The notes: generated by a model not told the origin, from the letters alone. A DNA stretch of 40,590 nt from Clostridiaceae bacterium (GCA_021200535.1 JAJQGL010000007.1:1-40590), one strand, 5' to 3'. Counted from the stretch's first letter, positions 1 to 10,449 are shown. Numbers and translations are program-made.

Positions 1-100
1 TATAAATACTGGGGTTATAGCCGTTTTATCTTTTTCGAAGTGTCAAACTTGGGATAATACTACAATTTCCATTTTTGTTCAACCATTTGATTTTTATTTT

Positions 101-799
<699 letters not shown>

Positions 800-898
800 T
801 CATTTTAGCACGCGTCTTTCTGCTTCCTGATGTTTGTGAAAGGCCTGGTTTATTGCCCTTCCGTCACTCTTCTGTTATCTTCTGTTCCTGAAATGAAG

Positions 899-937
899 GA
901 AAAAAGGCAACAGATAAAAATCTGCTGCCTTTTTTGT
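899..937 (-). terminator. Rho-independent terminator of efp
   Basis: A near-perfect hairpin with arms GGCAACAGAT and ATCTGCTGCC and a short A-rich loop. It is flanked by an A-run on one side and a T-run on the other, so it could act in both directions. It lies about 35 bases past the efp stop codon. On the minus strand it reads stem, loop, stem, then TTTTTTCC. Confidence 0.85.
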
Positions 938-968
938 TTTTATTTTATTATTTTCAAATATGCCGTAT

Positions 969-1523
969 TTATACCCTCTTCAAATATTCGCCGGTACGCG
1001 TATCAATGCTAATGACATCACCCTGCTCCACAAAGAGCGGAACCGCTACCTGCGCTCCGGTTTCTACAATCGCCGGCTTGTTTGCGCCCTGCGCAGTATC
1101 TCCTTTAAAGCCCGGTTCTGTTTCTGTAATCTCAAGCTCTACAAATAACGGCGGTTCAATCGCAAACACCTCGCCATTGTGGGAAAGCATCTTTACCATT
1201 TCATTTTCTTTGACAAATTTCAAAGAATCACCAACCTGATCTGCTGTCATATCAACTTGATCGTATGTTTCTGTGTTCATAAAATGATACATATCGTCAC
1301 TATATAAATACTGCATTTCCTGACGTTCAATATGTGCCTGCGGACATTTTTCTGTCGGGCGGAATGTTTTTTCAACAACACCGCCACTCTTAATGTTCTT
1401 TAGCTTTGTGCGCACAAAAGCTGCACCTTTACCTGGTTTAACATGCTGAAACTCAATTACCTGATAAATATTTCCCTCAACCTCAATCGTCAAACCATTT
1501 CTAAAATCTCCTGCTGAAACCAT
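969..1523 (-). CDS. efp: Translation elongation factor P
   Basis: EF-P binds the ribosome between the P and E sites and relieves stalling on polyproline stretches. The protein is 184 residues, the usual length, with an N-terminal KOW-like domain followed by two OB-fold domains. The tip of domain I reads VKPGKGAAF, placing lysine at position 32. This is the residue modified in many bacteria, and the tip is of the Lys type rather than the Arg type. The reading frame extends to 1565, but the start at 1523 is chosen because AAGGAGGA lies 7 bases before the ATG ([10 protein letters not shown], the family's typical beginning). It has its own promoter at 1579-1607 and a strong terminator at 899-937, so it is probably monocistronic, although aroK lies just upstream on the same strand. 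No separate modification enzyme for Lys32 is seen nearby. Confidence 0.97.
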   Translation of the reverse strand: MVSAGDFRNGLTIEVEGNIYQVIEFQHVKPGKGAAFVRTKLKNIKSGGVVEKTFRPTEKCPQAHIERQEMQYLYSDDMYHFMNTETYDQVDMTADQVGDSLKFVKENEMVKMLSHNGEVFAIEPPLFVELEITETEPGFKGDTAQGANKPAIVETGAQVAVPLFVEQGDVISIDTRTGEYLKRV

Positions 1524-1578
1524 GATTCTATCCTCCTTAATGTAGTTGCAGTTTTTATAAACCACAAAACTCGAATAT

Positions 1579-1607
1579 AGTTTACCTCATTTTAATTCTG
1601 TTGTAAA
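1579..1607 (-). promoter_or_regulatory. Sigma-A promoter of efp
   Basis: On the minus strand TTTACA (1602-1607) and TAAACT (1579-1584) are separated by exactly 17 bases. The predicted transcript start is about 50 bases before the efp ATG. It lies between the aroK stop and efp. Motif match only. Confidence 0.6.
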
Positions 1608-1647
1608 GCGCAAACTTGGAAGTATTCACCAGTCCTTACACTTCCCT

Positions 1648-2181
1648 TCAGCCCTCACACTCCTGTACTTTGCTGATTTCCCGTATGATTATATCTGCAA
1701 CCTGCTCTGGATTCAGACCGTCCGTTGCAACACTTATATCAGCCGCCGCCTGATATTTCGGCGTCCGAGCACCCATCAGCTCTCCGATATACGCCACATT
1801 CATGTTTCCATTGAGAAGCGGGCGCTCCCGGCTGTCCTTTACATGGGAATAAATCGTTTCCGGCTCTGCCGTAAGAAAAATCACCGTACCGCATGCCTTC
1901 ATTTTCTCCACATTTGTCTGACGCATTGCCATGCCGCCGCCGCAGGAGACGATACACGGTTTCCTGTCTGCAATCTGATCAAGAAGCTTTGTTTCCAAAT
2001 CCCGAAAACAGGCTTCTCCGGAATCTTCAAAAATAGCAGAAATGCTCTTTCCTTCCTGCTGTACAATCATTGCATCGGTATCGATTTCTTCGGTCTTAAG
2101 CTTTTTGCTAAGCTGTCTGGAGGTACTGGTCTTTCCCACCCCCATAAATCCAATCAAAAAAATATGCCTCTGTAATTGCAT
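1648..2181 (-). CDS. aroK: Shikimate kinase
   Basis: Phosphorylates shikimate at the 3-hydroxyl with ATP, the fifth step of the chorismate pathway. The 177-residue protein is a standard small NMP-kinase fold: Walker A GFMGVGKT at residues ~11-18, the shikimate-binding DTDA motif (EIDTDAMI, ~33-40), FRDLE with the substrate-binding arginine, the Walker-B-like VSCGGGMA, and a lid segment SRERPLL containing the conserved arginines. It lies 115 bp downstream of aroD on the same strand, with the 16-bp inverted repeat 2215-2230 between them. A second shikimate gene neighbour and aroA 8 kb away suggest a loosely clustered aromatic pathway. An AAAGGAG sequence some 15 bases upstream and AGGA close to the ATG could both serve as ribosome site, so initiation may be modest. 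Confidence 0.96.
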   Translation of the reverse strand: MQLQRHIFLIGFMGVGKTSTSRQLSKKLKTEEIDTDAMIVQQEGKSISAIFEDSGEACFRDLETKLLDQIADRKPCIVSCGGGMAMRQTNVEKMKACGTVIFLTAEPETIYSHVKDSRERPLLNGNMNVAYIGELMGARTPKYQAAADISVATDGLNPEQVADIIIREISKVQECEG

Positions 2182-2214
2182 GTTCCTATAAATCTCCTTT
2201 GTTTCCGTTTTACA

Positions 2215-2230
2215 CTGTACTTGTGTACAG
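2215..2230. repeat. 16-bp inverted repeat between aroD and aroK
   Basis: CTGTAC and GTACAG arms around TTGT form a perfect 6+4+6 dyad in the aroD-aroK intergenic space. It has the size of a small dimeric operator, but no T-run follows, so it is not a terminator. Function not shown. Confidence 0.4.
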
Positions 2231-2296
2231 CGTTCAAAAATTAACTGGCGCAGTTTGACCTGCTTACCGCCTATAGAGGTGGGAGCCGCCTCTCAT

Positions 2297-3103
2297 CTAA
2301 TATAACAATTCCATCATTTGCTTTACTTTGCAAGCCTCCATCTGTCCCGGCGCACTGGCTGTCCCAACGCATCCAAAGGTGACCGCAGAACCAAAATTCC
2401 TTCCTGCCACCCGCGTCACTGCTCCCAGCGCCCCCATAGACATGGCAATCAACGGCCTGTCCGTAATCTCCCTGTCTGCCTGCAGCGTCGCATCCATCAG
2501 CCGCAAAACATCCTCCCTGGAATGCGGCATGACCGCGAGCTTTGGTATGGAAACCCCTGCCGCCGCCATAAGCTGCAGCCTCCCAATCATTTCTTCCGCA
2601 GACGGTGTCTTTTGGAAATCATGGTACGACCCAATTACCCCGGCATGCTCTCCTAACGTCCTAATCACTTCTTCCATTGGCAGCCTTTGTTTCCCGGAAA
2701 TAATCTCCTGAAAAAAAGCAGAATTCATCTGATTCCGGCATCCGCGAAACACCTCTGCATCAATCAGGTCAGCAAATCCTGTCTCTGCAACAAACTGCAA
2801 AAGTGATGCATATTCCTTTTCCTGAATCTCCTTTTCGCCTCCCTCTTCTGCCGTGCGAAAAGTAAATAAAAGCGGTTTCTCTCCCAAAACATCCCGCAAA
2901 AGTCCGATTGTCTGCTCTAATTCCCTGTTGGAAAACACTCCGTCAAAATAATCCGCCCGCCATTCTACCAGGTCAGCCACATCTTCCGGGACCGCCCTCG
3001 CTGCATCCAATACCGCATCCTGCGTTTTTCCGACAATCGGTACACAAATTTTCGTTCTGCCGTCACCAATCTTAAGGTTTCTTACTATAACTGTCTTGTC
3101 CAT
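2297..3103 (-). CDS. aroD: Type I 3-dehydroquinate dehydratase
   Basis: Catalyses the syn-elimination of water from 3-dehydroquinate to 3-dehydroshikimate through a Schiff base, step three of the chorismate pathway. The 268-residue TIM barrel shows the expected residues: DLVEWRADYF with the substrate-binding Glu and Arg, GSYHDFQKTP with the catalytic His, IPKLAVMP with the Schiff-base Lys, and the closing strand SMGALGAVTRVAG. Length and order match the class I family, not the small type II enzymes (AroQ). Its ribosome site (GAGGAAAA) lies inside the last codons of a tiny upstream gene (3106-3240), whose stop is only 2 bp away, so the two are probably co-translated. The ilvC terminator at 3266-3293 separates this unit from ilvNC. 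Confidence 0.96.
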   Translation of the reverse strand: MDKTVIVRNLKIGDGRTKICVPIVGKTQDAVLDAARAVPEDVADLVEWRADYFDGVFSNRELEQTIGLLRDVLGEKPLLFTFRTAEEGGEKEIQEKEYASLLQFVAETGFADLIDAEVFRGCRNQMNSAFFQEIISGKQRLPMEEVIRTLGEHAGVIGSYHDFQKTPSAEEMIGRLQLMAAAGVSIPKLAVMPHSREDVLRLMDATLQADREITDRPLIAMSMGALGAVTRVAGRNFGSAVTFGCVGTASAPGQMEACKVKQMMELLY

Positions 3104-3105
3104 AT

Positions 3106-3240
3106 CTATTCATTTTCCTCAGAGGGATCCTTAACGGAATTTTTCGCCGCCGCTACAATCGCAGTCGTTGCCGCCACAACAACAACAGCTGCTATCAGCA
3201 CAACCCCAATCACACCTGCTATTAATGGTAATATTGACAT
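3106..3240 (-). CDS. Predicted 44-residue single-pass membrane peptide
   Basis: An unannotated-size reading frame of 44 codons opening MSILPLIAGVIGVV, followed by a continuous hydrophobic stretch of Val, Ile and Ala to about residue 32. It ends with a charged tail, AAKNSVKDPSEENE. The composition is that of a single transmembrane helix with a soluble, acidic C-terminus. A CGGGAGG ribosome site lies about 6 bases before the ATG. The stop codon is 2 bp from the aroD start, and the tail codons contain the aroD ribosome site, so the peptide is positioned for translational coupling. It lies just downstream of the ilvC terminator. I do not recognise a family. It may be a real small membrane protein or mainly a translated leader for aroD. 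Confidence 0.6.
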   Translation of the reverse strand: MSILPLIAGVIGVVLIAAVVVVAATTAIVAAAKNSVKDPSEENE

Positions 3241-3265
3241 ATTTCTACCTCCCGTTTCATTTTAT

Positions 3266-3293
3266 GAAAAAGGGCAAACTCTGTCGTTTGCCC
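3266..3293 (-). terminator. Terminator after ilvC
   Basis: On the minus strand GGGCAAAC and GTTTGCCC form a perfect 8-bp stem with a 6-base loop, followed by TTTTTC. Two more small dyads (around 3299-3316 and 3332-3356) lie between it and the ilvC stop. It ends the ilvN-ilvC transcript before the small membrane peptide and aroD. Confidence 0.8.
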
Positions 3294-3364
3294 ATAGATG
3301 CCATCCCCTGCCGATGGCTATGCAGTAACCTGTAGATCTGCCGATCATCCGGCAATCTGTTTTA

Positions 3365-4420
<1,056 letters not shown>

Positions 4421-4447
4421 TTATTGGTTAATTGAATAAGCAATATG

Positions 4448-4954
4448 CTAATCCAACTCATCAAACATATCCTCCGCCCCACGGCTGAGGCCGGTAACGC
4501 CTGTGCGAACCATTTCCTTGATCTCATAGCCGTTTAAAAGCTTAATAAAGGCATTCAGTTTATTCTGATTGCCGGTCAGCTCAATCATCATGGTATCGAC
4601 ACCGACATCTACAATCTTCGCGCGAAAAATATCCGCAATCGCTACGACGGCCGGACGTTCCTTTGGCGCTGCTGACACCGTAACCAGAATCAGCTCCCGG
4701 CATACCCTGCGCCCGTGCTTAAGCATTTTGACCTGCCGCACATCCTCCAGCTTCGCCACCTGTTTTTCAATCTGCTCCAGCACCTGTTCATCCCCATGCA
4801 CGGCTACTGTCATACGGGAAAATGCCGGATTTTCCGTTTTCCCGACTGTCAGGCTGTCAATGCTGTAGCCTCTGCGGCTGAACAATCCGGAAATTCTACT
4901 CAAAGCACCTGATGTATTATCCACCAGAATTGATAAAATACGTTCTTCTTCCAT
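4448..4954 (-). CDS. ilvN: Acetolactate synthase regulatory (small) subunit
   Basis: Regulatory subunit that activates the catalytic IlvB subunit and gives valine feedback inhibition. The N-terminal ACT domain begins ILSILVDNTSGALSRISGLFSRRGYSI, shared by this family, and the C-terminal ACT-like half follows (REL.LVTV, then AKIVDVGVDTMMIELTG). Length of ~168 residues is normal. A GTG two codons earlier (4960) is in frame, but GAGG lies 5 bases before the ATG at 4954, which I prefer. First gene of the ilvN-ilvC pair and driven by a consensus promoter at 5030-5058. The partner ilvB is absent here, so the complex must be assembled from a distant locus. Confidence 0.96.
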   Translation of the reverse strand: MEEERILSILVDNTSGALSRISGLFSRRGYSIDSLTVGKTENPAFSRMTVAVHGDEQVLEQIEKQVAKLEDVRQVKMLKHGRRVCRELILVTVSAAPKERPAVVAIADIFRAKIVDVGVDTMMIELTGNQNKLNAFIKLLNGYEIKEMVRTGVTGLSRGAEDMFDELD

Positions 4955-5029
4955 ATGCACCTCACCCTCGCCAAAACCGCGAGTTTTTCATCAATATTCC
5001 CAATTATATATGTATTTACACCAGATTTT

Positions 5030-5058
5030 ATTGTAACAACATGCTGTTCGTTTGTCAA
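5030..5058 (-). promoter_or_regulatory. Sigma-A promoter of ilvN-ilvC
   Basis: On the minus strand TTGACA (5053-5058), a 17-base spacer, and TACAAT (5030-5035). The transcript would start about 70 bases before ilvN. The leader shows no T-box, terminator hairpin or branched-chain-rich leader peptide. Confidence 0.78.
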
Positions 5059-5069
5059 GAAACGCAGGA

Positions 5070-5098
5070 TTGACACGCATAATATTCGGTGTTATCAT
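5070..5098 (+). promoter_or_regulatory. Sigma-A promoter of the DegV-family gene
   Basis: TTGACA (5070-5075), a 17-base spacer, and TATCAT (5093-5098). Its -35 box lies only 11 bp from the -35 box of the divergent ilvN promoter, so polymerases may compete or share an operator. Confidence 0.75.
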
Positions 5099-5205
5099 AC
5101 ATAGTATTGAAAACTACTTTTTTTTGCTATCAAAACTGCCTGTCATTTGCAGGCTTCCAAAAACAGGAAAGAGGCAGCGTGAAACGCTCCGGAATGGAGG
5201 TTTAT

Positions 5206-6042
5206 ATGTCATATCGAATTCTTTGCGACAGCTGTACGGATTTTACAGAAGAGATGGAACAGGATCCTCATTTTATCAGGATTCCTTTAATTCTCCATAT
5301 CGGAGATTATGATATTACGGATGACGAGACTTTTGATCAGCAGGATTTTTTAAAACGGACAGCCGCATATCCTGACTGCCCGAAGTCTTCCTGTCCCAGC
5401 CCGGAAAAATATATGCAATACTTTGACCAGGCGGACGATATTTATATCGTTACACTTTCCTCACATCTGAGCGGCTCTTTCAACAGCGCCGAGCTGGCTG
5501 TAAAGATGTATCTTGAGGAGCATGGCACCAAAAATCTGCATGTCTTTGATTCAAAATCGGCCTCTGCCGGACAGAGCCTGATTGCCCTGGAAATCAAAAA
5601 GCGCGCTGACAGCGGCATGGATTTTTTACAAATTGTGTCGGAAACAGAGAACTTTTTAAATACTATGGGAACAAAATTTGTATTGGAAACCTTAGACATT
5701 CTTCAAAAAAACGGACGGCTTTCCAATCTGACCGCCACCCTTGTCAACATTTTAAATCTGAAGCTGGTGATGACTTCGAACGGCAATGGCCAGATTGAAA
5801 AATGCGGTCAGGGACGCGGCATGAAAAAAGCAATCCTTAAGCTTGCCGACGCTGTTGCCGCCGACGCTGTCTCCCCAGCGGAAAGAACACTTTTTATTTC
5901 ACACTGCAACAATCCGGAGCGCGCATTGGAAGTAAAAGAAGCGGTACTTGCCAAAACGGCTTTTAAAAATGTAGTCATTGCGGCAACCGGCGGCATCAGC
6001 TCCCTTTATGCGGCAGACGGCGGCATCGTGGTATGCTACTGA
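5206..6042 (+). CDS. DegV-family fatty-acid-binding protein
   Basis: Member of the DegV family, two-domain proteins that bind a long-chain fatty acid. In Gram-positives, paralogues (FakB) present fatty acids to the FakA kinase. Visible family features are the N-terminal strand RILCDSCTDFTEEM, the serine-rich ligand loop TLSSHLSGSFNSAELA (the usual S-x-L-S-G-T/S-x-x-S-A pattern), FVLETLDILQKNGRLS, and the C-terminal ATGGISSLYAADGGI. The 278-residue length is typical. The frame continues upstream to 5089, but TGGAGG lies 5 bases before the ATG at 5206 and no ribosome site precedes the earlier ATG. It has its own promoter at 5070-5098 and a ~100-base leader. Its stop is 7 bp from that of the convergent transglutaminase-like gene. 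Which fatty acid or partner it uses cannot be told from sequence. Confidence 0.93.
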   Translation: MSYRILCDSCTDFTEEMEQDPHFIRIPLILHIGDYDITDDETFDQQDFLKRTAAYPDCPKSSCPSPEKYMQYFDQADDIYIVTLSSHLSGSFNSAELAVKMYLEEHGTKNLHVFDSKSASAGQSLIALEIKKRADSGMDFLQIVSETENFLNTMGTKFVLETLDILQKNGRLSNLTATLVNILNLKLVMTSNGNGQIEKCGQGRGMKKAILKLADAVAADAVSPAERTLFISHCNNPERALEVKEAVLAKTAFKNVVIAATGGISSLYAADGGIVVCY

Positions 6043-6049
6043 TATCCCA

Positions 6050-7225
6050 TCAGATTTTTTTCTTCACAGTATATAGCTGACCCTGTTTATAATAACGGAA
6101 AAACAGCTTTGTTTTGCTGCATTTGAGCTGACAAAGATAACAGCCGGATGGCGCAGTATATTTTTTACTGACCTTTTTGGTTGAAAGATTGATCTGGTAA
6201 ATCGATTGACCCGAAATAAAAAAATACCGGTTATTCGAATATCTGACCAGGCAGTCCGCTCCCATTGCTTTTATCCTGGCTGCTTTTTTGGCAATTCCTG
6301 TCCGGGAGTAAATACCAGAAGAAGTGCCATACACAAAGCTGCCGGACTGATACCAAAACGCAGTTTCTACACCGCGCCAGAACGCACTGTCATAGGACCG
6401 GTCTGTTGCCTTTGAAGCAGAAAAACCATAATGTCCCTGTTTTTTGACAGCTGCATTGCTCAGCAGAAAATTCTTGTGCAGTACAATACCAAACTGATCT
6501 TTTTGGTTCGCGGCATTTAAGGAATCATCCCATGTCACATCGACATGATACCAGTTCGAATGAATCTGCACCAGATTCCACATGTGCGACATTTTATCTG
6601 ATTCTACACATTTCGCGCGAATCCCCGCCTGCTCCAGCAAAAACAGATACGCGACAGAATATCCCTGGCAGTTTGCCTTATGCTGCAGCAGCGCGCCCAC
6701 CTCTGACAGCCGGTCTACCGCCTTGCTGTTGTCTGAATAAGAAACCTTCCGTACCAGATAATCATGTAACAGCAGCGCTTTCTCGATATCTGTCATATCA
6801 TCCGTAATCGTTTCGGCCGCTTTCTTTGCCGCCGCATTCAGCCTCTTTCTGACAGAGGCGATTTTTTTCTTATTCACCGCTTTACCTGATTTGTATTTTG
6901 ATGCATAGGAGAGATGAATTTTTACAACCTGCTGCGTTTCCGCAATGATTTCTTTGGAAAAAGTCCGCCCATTGTAAAAAATGCCCGGCGTCTCATTGAA
7001 AACCTGCGCCATGGCAGACGCAATTTTTTTGCTGCCTGCTGTCGTGTTGTAAACTTTATATTCTGTTACATCGACAGTCGTTTTGCCATCCTCATATGCC
7101 TCGATAACCGCCTGTTTCACACCGGCATAATCAGCAGCCGCCGCTCTCGTCCCGGAGAACAGCGGCAGCAAAAATAGCACGAGAAAAAATATCCTGTATC
7201 CCATCTGTTTTTTTCCTTCTGCCAC
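6050..7225 (-). CDS. Secreted transglutaminase-like protein
   Basis: Exported protein with a papain-like transglutaminase core. A signal peptide is clear (YRIFFLVLFLLPLFSG, then Ala-rich TRAAAADYA). The core has the triad Cys186 in KANCQGYS, His214 in SHMWNLV and Asp229 in YHVDVTWDD, numbered from the GTG start. The last ~130 residues look like short beta-strand repeats (FWYQSGSFVYGTSSGIYS, YFFISGQSIYQINLS), possibly a small propeller-like or cell-surface binding part. The family includes peptidases and cross-linkers, so the reaction is not fixed by sequence. Two starts are possible: GTG at 7225 with GGGAAGGA about 10 bases upstream, or ATG at 7204 with AAGGA about 9 bases upstream. The signal peptide is intact in both. 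It lies 20-40 bp behind the DUF815 ATPase gene. Confidence 0.87.
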   Translation of the reverse strand: MAEGKKQMGYRIFFLVLFLLPLFSGTRAAAADYAGVKQAVIEAYEDGKTTVDVTEYKVYNTTAGSKKIASAMAQVFNETPGIFYNGRTFSKEIIAETQQVVKIHLSYASKYKSGKAVNKKKIASVRKRLNAAAKKAAETITDDMTDIEKALLLHDYLVRKVSYSDNSKAVDRLSEVGALLQHKANCQGYSVAYLFLLEQAGIRAKCVESDKMSHMWNLVQIHSNWYHVDVTWDDSLNAANQKDQFGIVLHKNFLLSNAAVKKQGHYGFSASKATDRSYDSAFWRGVETAFWYQSGSFVYGTSSGIYSRTGIAKKAARIKAMGADCLVRYSNNRYFFISGQSIYQINLSTKKVSKKYTAPSGCYLCQLKCSKTKLFFRYYKQGQLYTVKKKI

Positions 7226-7245
7226 CGTGCATCCATCCTTCCCTT

Positions 7246-8556
7246 TTATTCGTTTATGGCAGTACCTGCCAGATAATTAATAAACTGCTGCGCTGTGCGG
7301 CCGGAAATACCGCCATGACTCAGCTCCCATTTATTGGCTTCTGCGATCAGCTCTTCATCCGTCAGGGTAATTTCAGGATATTTTTTTGCTAATGTTGTGA
7401 CAATACGGAAAAATTCTTTTTGATTTGGGCGGTAAAAGCCGATCGTTACGCCAAAACGCGCCACTAAAGACAGCTTTTCCTGCATTGTGTCCGAACGGTG
7501 CAGCTCATCCTGAGACATGTCAGACCGGTCGCTCCATGTCTCACGAATCAGATGCCGGCGATTTGATGTTGCATAGATCAGAACATTTTCCGGTTTCGTT
7601 TCCAAACCGCCCTCAATCACTGCCTTTAGATATTTGTATTCAATCTCAAACTCTTCAAATGACAAATCATCCATATAAATCACAAATCGGTAATTGCGGT
7701 TTTTAATCTCTGAAATAACCTTTGACAAATCTTTAAATTCATGTTTATAAACCTCAATCATACGAAGCCCGCGGCTATAATACTGATTCAGAATCGCTTT
7801 AATACTGGTAGATTTTCCCGTTCCGGCATCGCCAAACAAAAGAACATTATTTGCCTTTCTGCCCTCAACAAAAGCCTCTGTATTTTCAATCAGCTTCTGC
7901 TTCTGGGCATCATATCCAACCAGGTCATCTAACGTCATATCCCCCGTTGCCGTGATCGGGCTTAAAATACCAAACTGCTCCTTGTGTGAAATACGAAAAG
8001 CCTTATTTAAGCCAAATTTTCCAACGCCATACGTCTTATAAAAATCCGTCATAATACGGTACATCTCATCCTCATCTGCCGCATTTTCAATCTGCCGGCT
8101 CAGCATCTGCACCTTTTCACTGACGCTTTTGTTAAAAATCTGCTCACTCTTTACCACTGCATTATAATGCGTCACCACATCAAAACAGTTAATGTCCAGC
8201 TCTTTTTCCAGTGTTGTAAAATCATAACAAAACAGCTTTTGGAATATAGCAAAATCTGCTTTGGCAAATTCATTGACTGTCCCCTCGTTTGCCCCCACCT
8301 TTTCTGATACCAGTGTGAACGGATTTTCATTCATCGCAAGAAGAAAAGCAAGATAATTGTGCCACAGATTTTTGTCAAATCCGTAGCGGGTCGATAGCTC
8401 CAGCAGACGGTGAATCTCTGCGTAAATCTCTGTGATCAGGTCCTCCCTGACAAAATTTCCGGACGCAAACCGCTGACAGATATCTGCCAGCCGGTAAAGA
8501 ATACTGTCCTCTCCAAATTTTCGGTAAATGACCAGCTTTGATGTGAAACGATACAT
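7246..8556 (-). CDS. DUF815-family AAA+ ATPase
   Basis: Cytoplasmic P-loop ATPase of the DUF815 group. The C-terminal half carries the whole ATPase core: [21 protein letters not shown] (family hallmark preceding the P-loop), Walker [13 protein letters not shown] at ~244-255, Walker [13 protein letters not shown], sensor-1 [13 protein letters not shown], and an arginine-rich segment [20 protein letters not shown]. The ~220-residue N-terminal region is helical and less conserved. The role of the family is not established. Start chosen at 8556 (MYRFTSKL), with AAGGAG 7-8 bases upstream; an earlier in-frame ATG at 8580 lacks a good site. 436 residues. It sits between argS and the secreted transglutaminase gene on one strand, probably one transcription unit, without functional explanation. 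Confidence 0.9.
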   Translation of the reverse strand: MYRFTSKLVIYRKFGEDSILYRLADICQRFASGNFVREDLITEIYAEIHRLLELSTRYGFDKNLWHNYLAFLLAMNENPFTLVSEKVGANEGTVNEFAKADFAIFQKLFCYDFTTLEKELDINCFDVVTHYNAVVKSEQIFNKSVSEKVQMLSRQIENAADEDEMYRIMTDFYKTYGVGKFGLNKAFRISHKEQFGILSPITATGDMTLDDLVGYDAQKQKLIENTEAFVEGRKANNVLLFGDAGTGKSTSIKAILNQYYSRGLRMIEVYKHEFKDLSKVISEIKNRNYRFVIYMDDLSFEEFEIEYKYLKAVIEGGLETKPENVLIYATSNRRHLIRETWSDRSDMSQDELHRSDTMQEKLSLVARFGVTIGFYRPNQKEFFRIVTTLAKKYPEITLTDEELIAEANKWELSHGGISGRTAQQFINYLAGTAINE

Positions 8557-8622
8557 CTCTCTCTCCTTTCTTACCTGCAAAGCTTACCCGCGAACCCTGC
8601 CGTGCAGTCTGCCTGTCCCAGC

Positions 8623-10389
8623 CTACATTTTTTCAGGCGCTTCCAGGCCCAGCAGCCCAATACCTGTTTCCAGCACACTGCCAACCAGACGGCTCAGGCA
8701 GATATAGGATTTCCGAACCGATTCCTCCGGATTCGTCACAATTTTGTTCTCGTGGTAAAATTTATTAAACGCATCTGACAGCTCATATACAAATTGGCAG
8801 ATCTTGTGCGGCGCCTGCTCCGCAAATGCTGTTTCTACCGTCTCCGCCCATCTGGAGAGCGCAAGCATCACATCCGTCTGCGTCTTATTTGCTTCCGGCT
8901 GAATCCGGGCATCCGGCTCCACCTCAATTCCCAGCTGCGCAACTTTATTCATCAGCGACTTAATACGAACGATCGTATATAAAATATATGGTCCTGTATT
9001 CCCCTCAAACGAAGTAAATCTCTCCACATCGAAAATATAATCCTTTGATGCCTGATTACTCAGATCACCATATTTGATTGCTGCCAGACCGATCTTTTCT
9101 GCGGCTTTTTTTCTCTCTGTTTCCTCCATTTCCCGATCCGCCATCTTTTCTTCCACCTGGCTGACCACATCCTGCAAAAGTGTTTCCAGTCGAAGCACTC
9201 CGCCATCACGGGTTTTAAAAGGCTTCCCATCCTTTCCATTCATTGTGCCAAAGCCGACAAAAACAAGCTCGACATCTTCACCAATGATTTTTGTTTTTTT
9301 CGCACAGCGGAATACCTGCTCAAAATACAGGGACTGACGCTTGTCTACCACATAGATAATCTTTTGCGGATCAAATAATTTCCGCCGCTCGACAATGGTC
9401 GCCAGATCGGTTGTATTATACAGGGTTGCCCCATTTGATTTTAAGATCATACAAGGAGGAATTTCTTTCGTATCCGTCTCCTCTTTCACATCTACCACAA
9501 GCGCGCCATCATCAATATGTGCGTAGCCTCCGTCTTTCATTGCCTGAACCATATCCGGGATATATGGCTGTGCATCCGATTCCTTTTTCCACAGATCAAA
9601 GGAAACATTTAGCTTACCGTAAATAACTGCCAAATCTGCCACAGAAACGTCCAGAATATGCTTCCAGAGGGCCAGATAACCTTTTCTGCCTGCCTGCAGC
9701 TGTGCCGTTGCCTCCTGCGCCTTTGCCCTGTACGCTTCATCCTCTTTGGAACGCCCGCTCGCATACGGATAAATTTCCTCCAGGTCAGACATGGTAAACG
9801 GCGGTTCTGACGGATATTCTCCCTGATAATCTTCATCAAAATAGACAAGCTCCGGCTGCCTGTCTGCCAGTTCTGTAATGATCAGTCCAATCTGCAGCCC
9901 CCAATCTCCCAGATGAGCGTCACCTATTACATGGTAACCAAGATATCTCGCCGTCCGTTTAATGCTCTCACCGATAATTGCTGAGCGAAGATGCCCGACA
10001 TGAAGCGGTTTCGCCACATTCGCACCGCCAAAATCTATGACAATCGTATCTTCCTTTTCCGCCTTTGCGCAGCCATACAATTCATCTGCCGCCATCTGGT
10101 TGATATACCCTGCCAGAAACGCATCGCTTAGAATCAGATTGATAAAACCGGGATTCTGTGCTGTCACTTCGGCAAAGCATTCACTTTGCCCCAAAAAGCC
10201 GGTAACCTCCTGCGCTATCTGGATTGGCGCCCGGTGATATTCCTTGGCCGCAGCAAGCGCACCGTTGCACTGATACTGGCACAAATCCGGCCGGTTCGAA
10301 ATCGTAACCTTTGCATAATCCGGAGAATACCCCGCACGTTCAAATGCTCCTTTTAACTCATCCTGCAATATTTCAATAATTTTTTTCAT
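8623..10389 (-). CDS. argS: Arginyl-tRNA synthetase
   Basis: Class I aminoacyl-tRNA synthetase charging tRNA-Arg. At 588 residues it has the N-terminal Add1 domain (residues ~1-100), the catalytic HIGH motif as HVGHLRS in GGANVAKPLHVGHLRS (~127-133), and the insertion CP domain. The region corresponding to KMSK reads GKPFKTRDGGVLRL, the usual non-canonical form in bacterial ArgRS. The anticodon-binding domain of helices ends QFVYELSDAFNKFYHENKIV, a hallmark of the family. Starts MKKIIEILQDELKGAF with a GGAAGGAAA ribosome site. No T-box is visible upstream; the 60 bp between aroA and argS has no terminator, so it may be co-transcribed with aroA and the DUF815 gene. Confidence 0.98.
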   Translation of the reverse strand: MKKIIEILQDELKGAFERAGYSPDYAKVTISNRPDLCQYQCNGALAAAKEYHRAPIQIAQEVTGFLGQSECFAEVTAQNPGFINLILSDAFLAGYINQMAADELYGCAKAEKEDTIVIDFGGANVAKPLHVGHLRSAIIGESIKRTARYLGYHVIGDAHLGDWGLQIGLIITELADRQPELVYFDEDYQGEYPSEPPFTMSDLEEIYPYASGRSKEDEAYRAKAQEATAQLQAGRKGYLALWKHILDVSVADLAVIYGKLNVSFDLWKKESDAQPYIPDMVQAMKDGGYAHIDDGALVVDVKEETDTKEIPPCMILKSNGATLYNTTDLATIVERRKLFDPQKIIYVVDKRQSLYFEQVFRCAKKTKIIGEDVELVFVGFGTMNGKDGKPFKTRDGGVLRLETLLQDVVSQVEEKMADREMEETERKKAAEKIGLAAIKYGDLSNQASKDYIFDVERFTSFEGNTGPYILYTIVRIKSLMNKVAQLGIEVEPDARIQPEANKTQTDVMLALSRWAETVETAFAEQAPHKICQFVYELSDAFNKFYHENKIVTNPEESVRKSYICLSRLVGSVLETGIGLLGLEAPEKM

Positions 10390-10449
10390 TCTGTCCGTTT
10401 CCTTCCTATCATGTCTAATGCCAAGCCCGGAATATTTTTCCAGACTTTT

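Noticed and set aside
2279-2296. GAGGTGG/CCGCCTC hairpin just after aroD
   Set aside because: The 7-bp stem is not followed by Ts on the minus strand, so a terminator is not supported.
4962-4991. A 9-residue frame in the ilvN leader, overlapping the ribosome site
   Set aside because: It has a weak ribosome site and contains no valine, leucine or isoleucine codons, so it does not fit a branched-chain attenuator peptide; no terminator-antiterminator pair is present.
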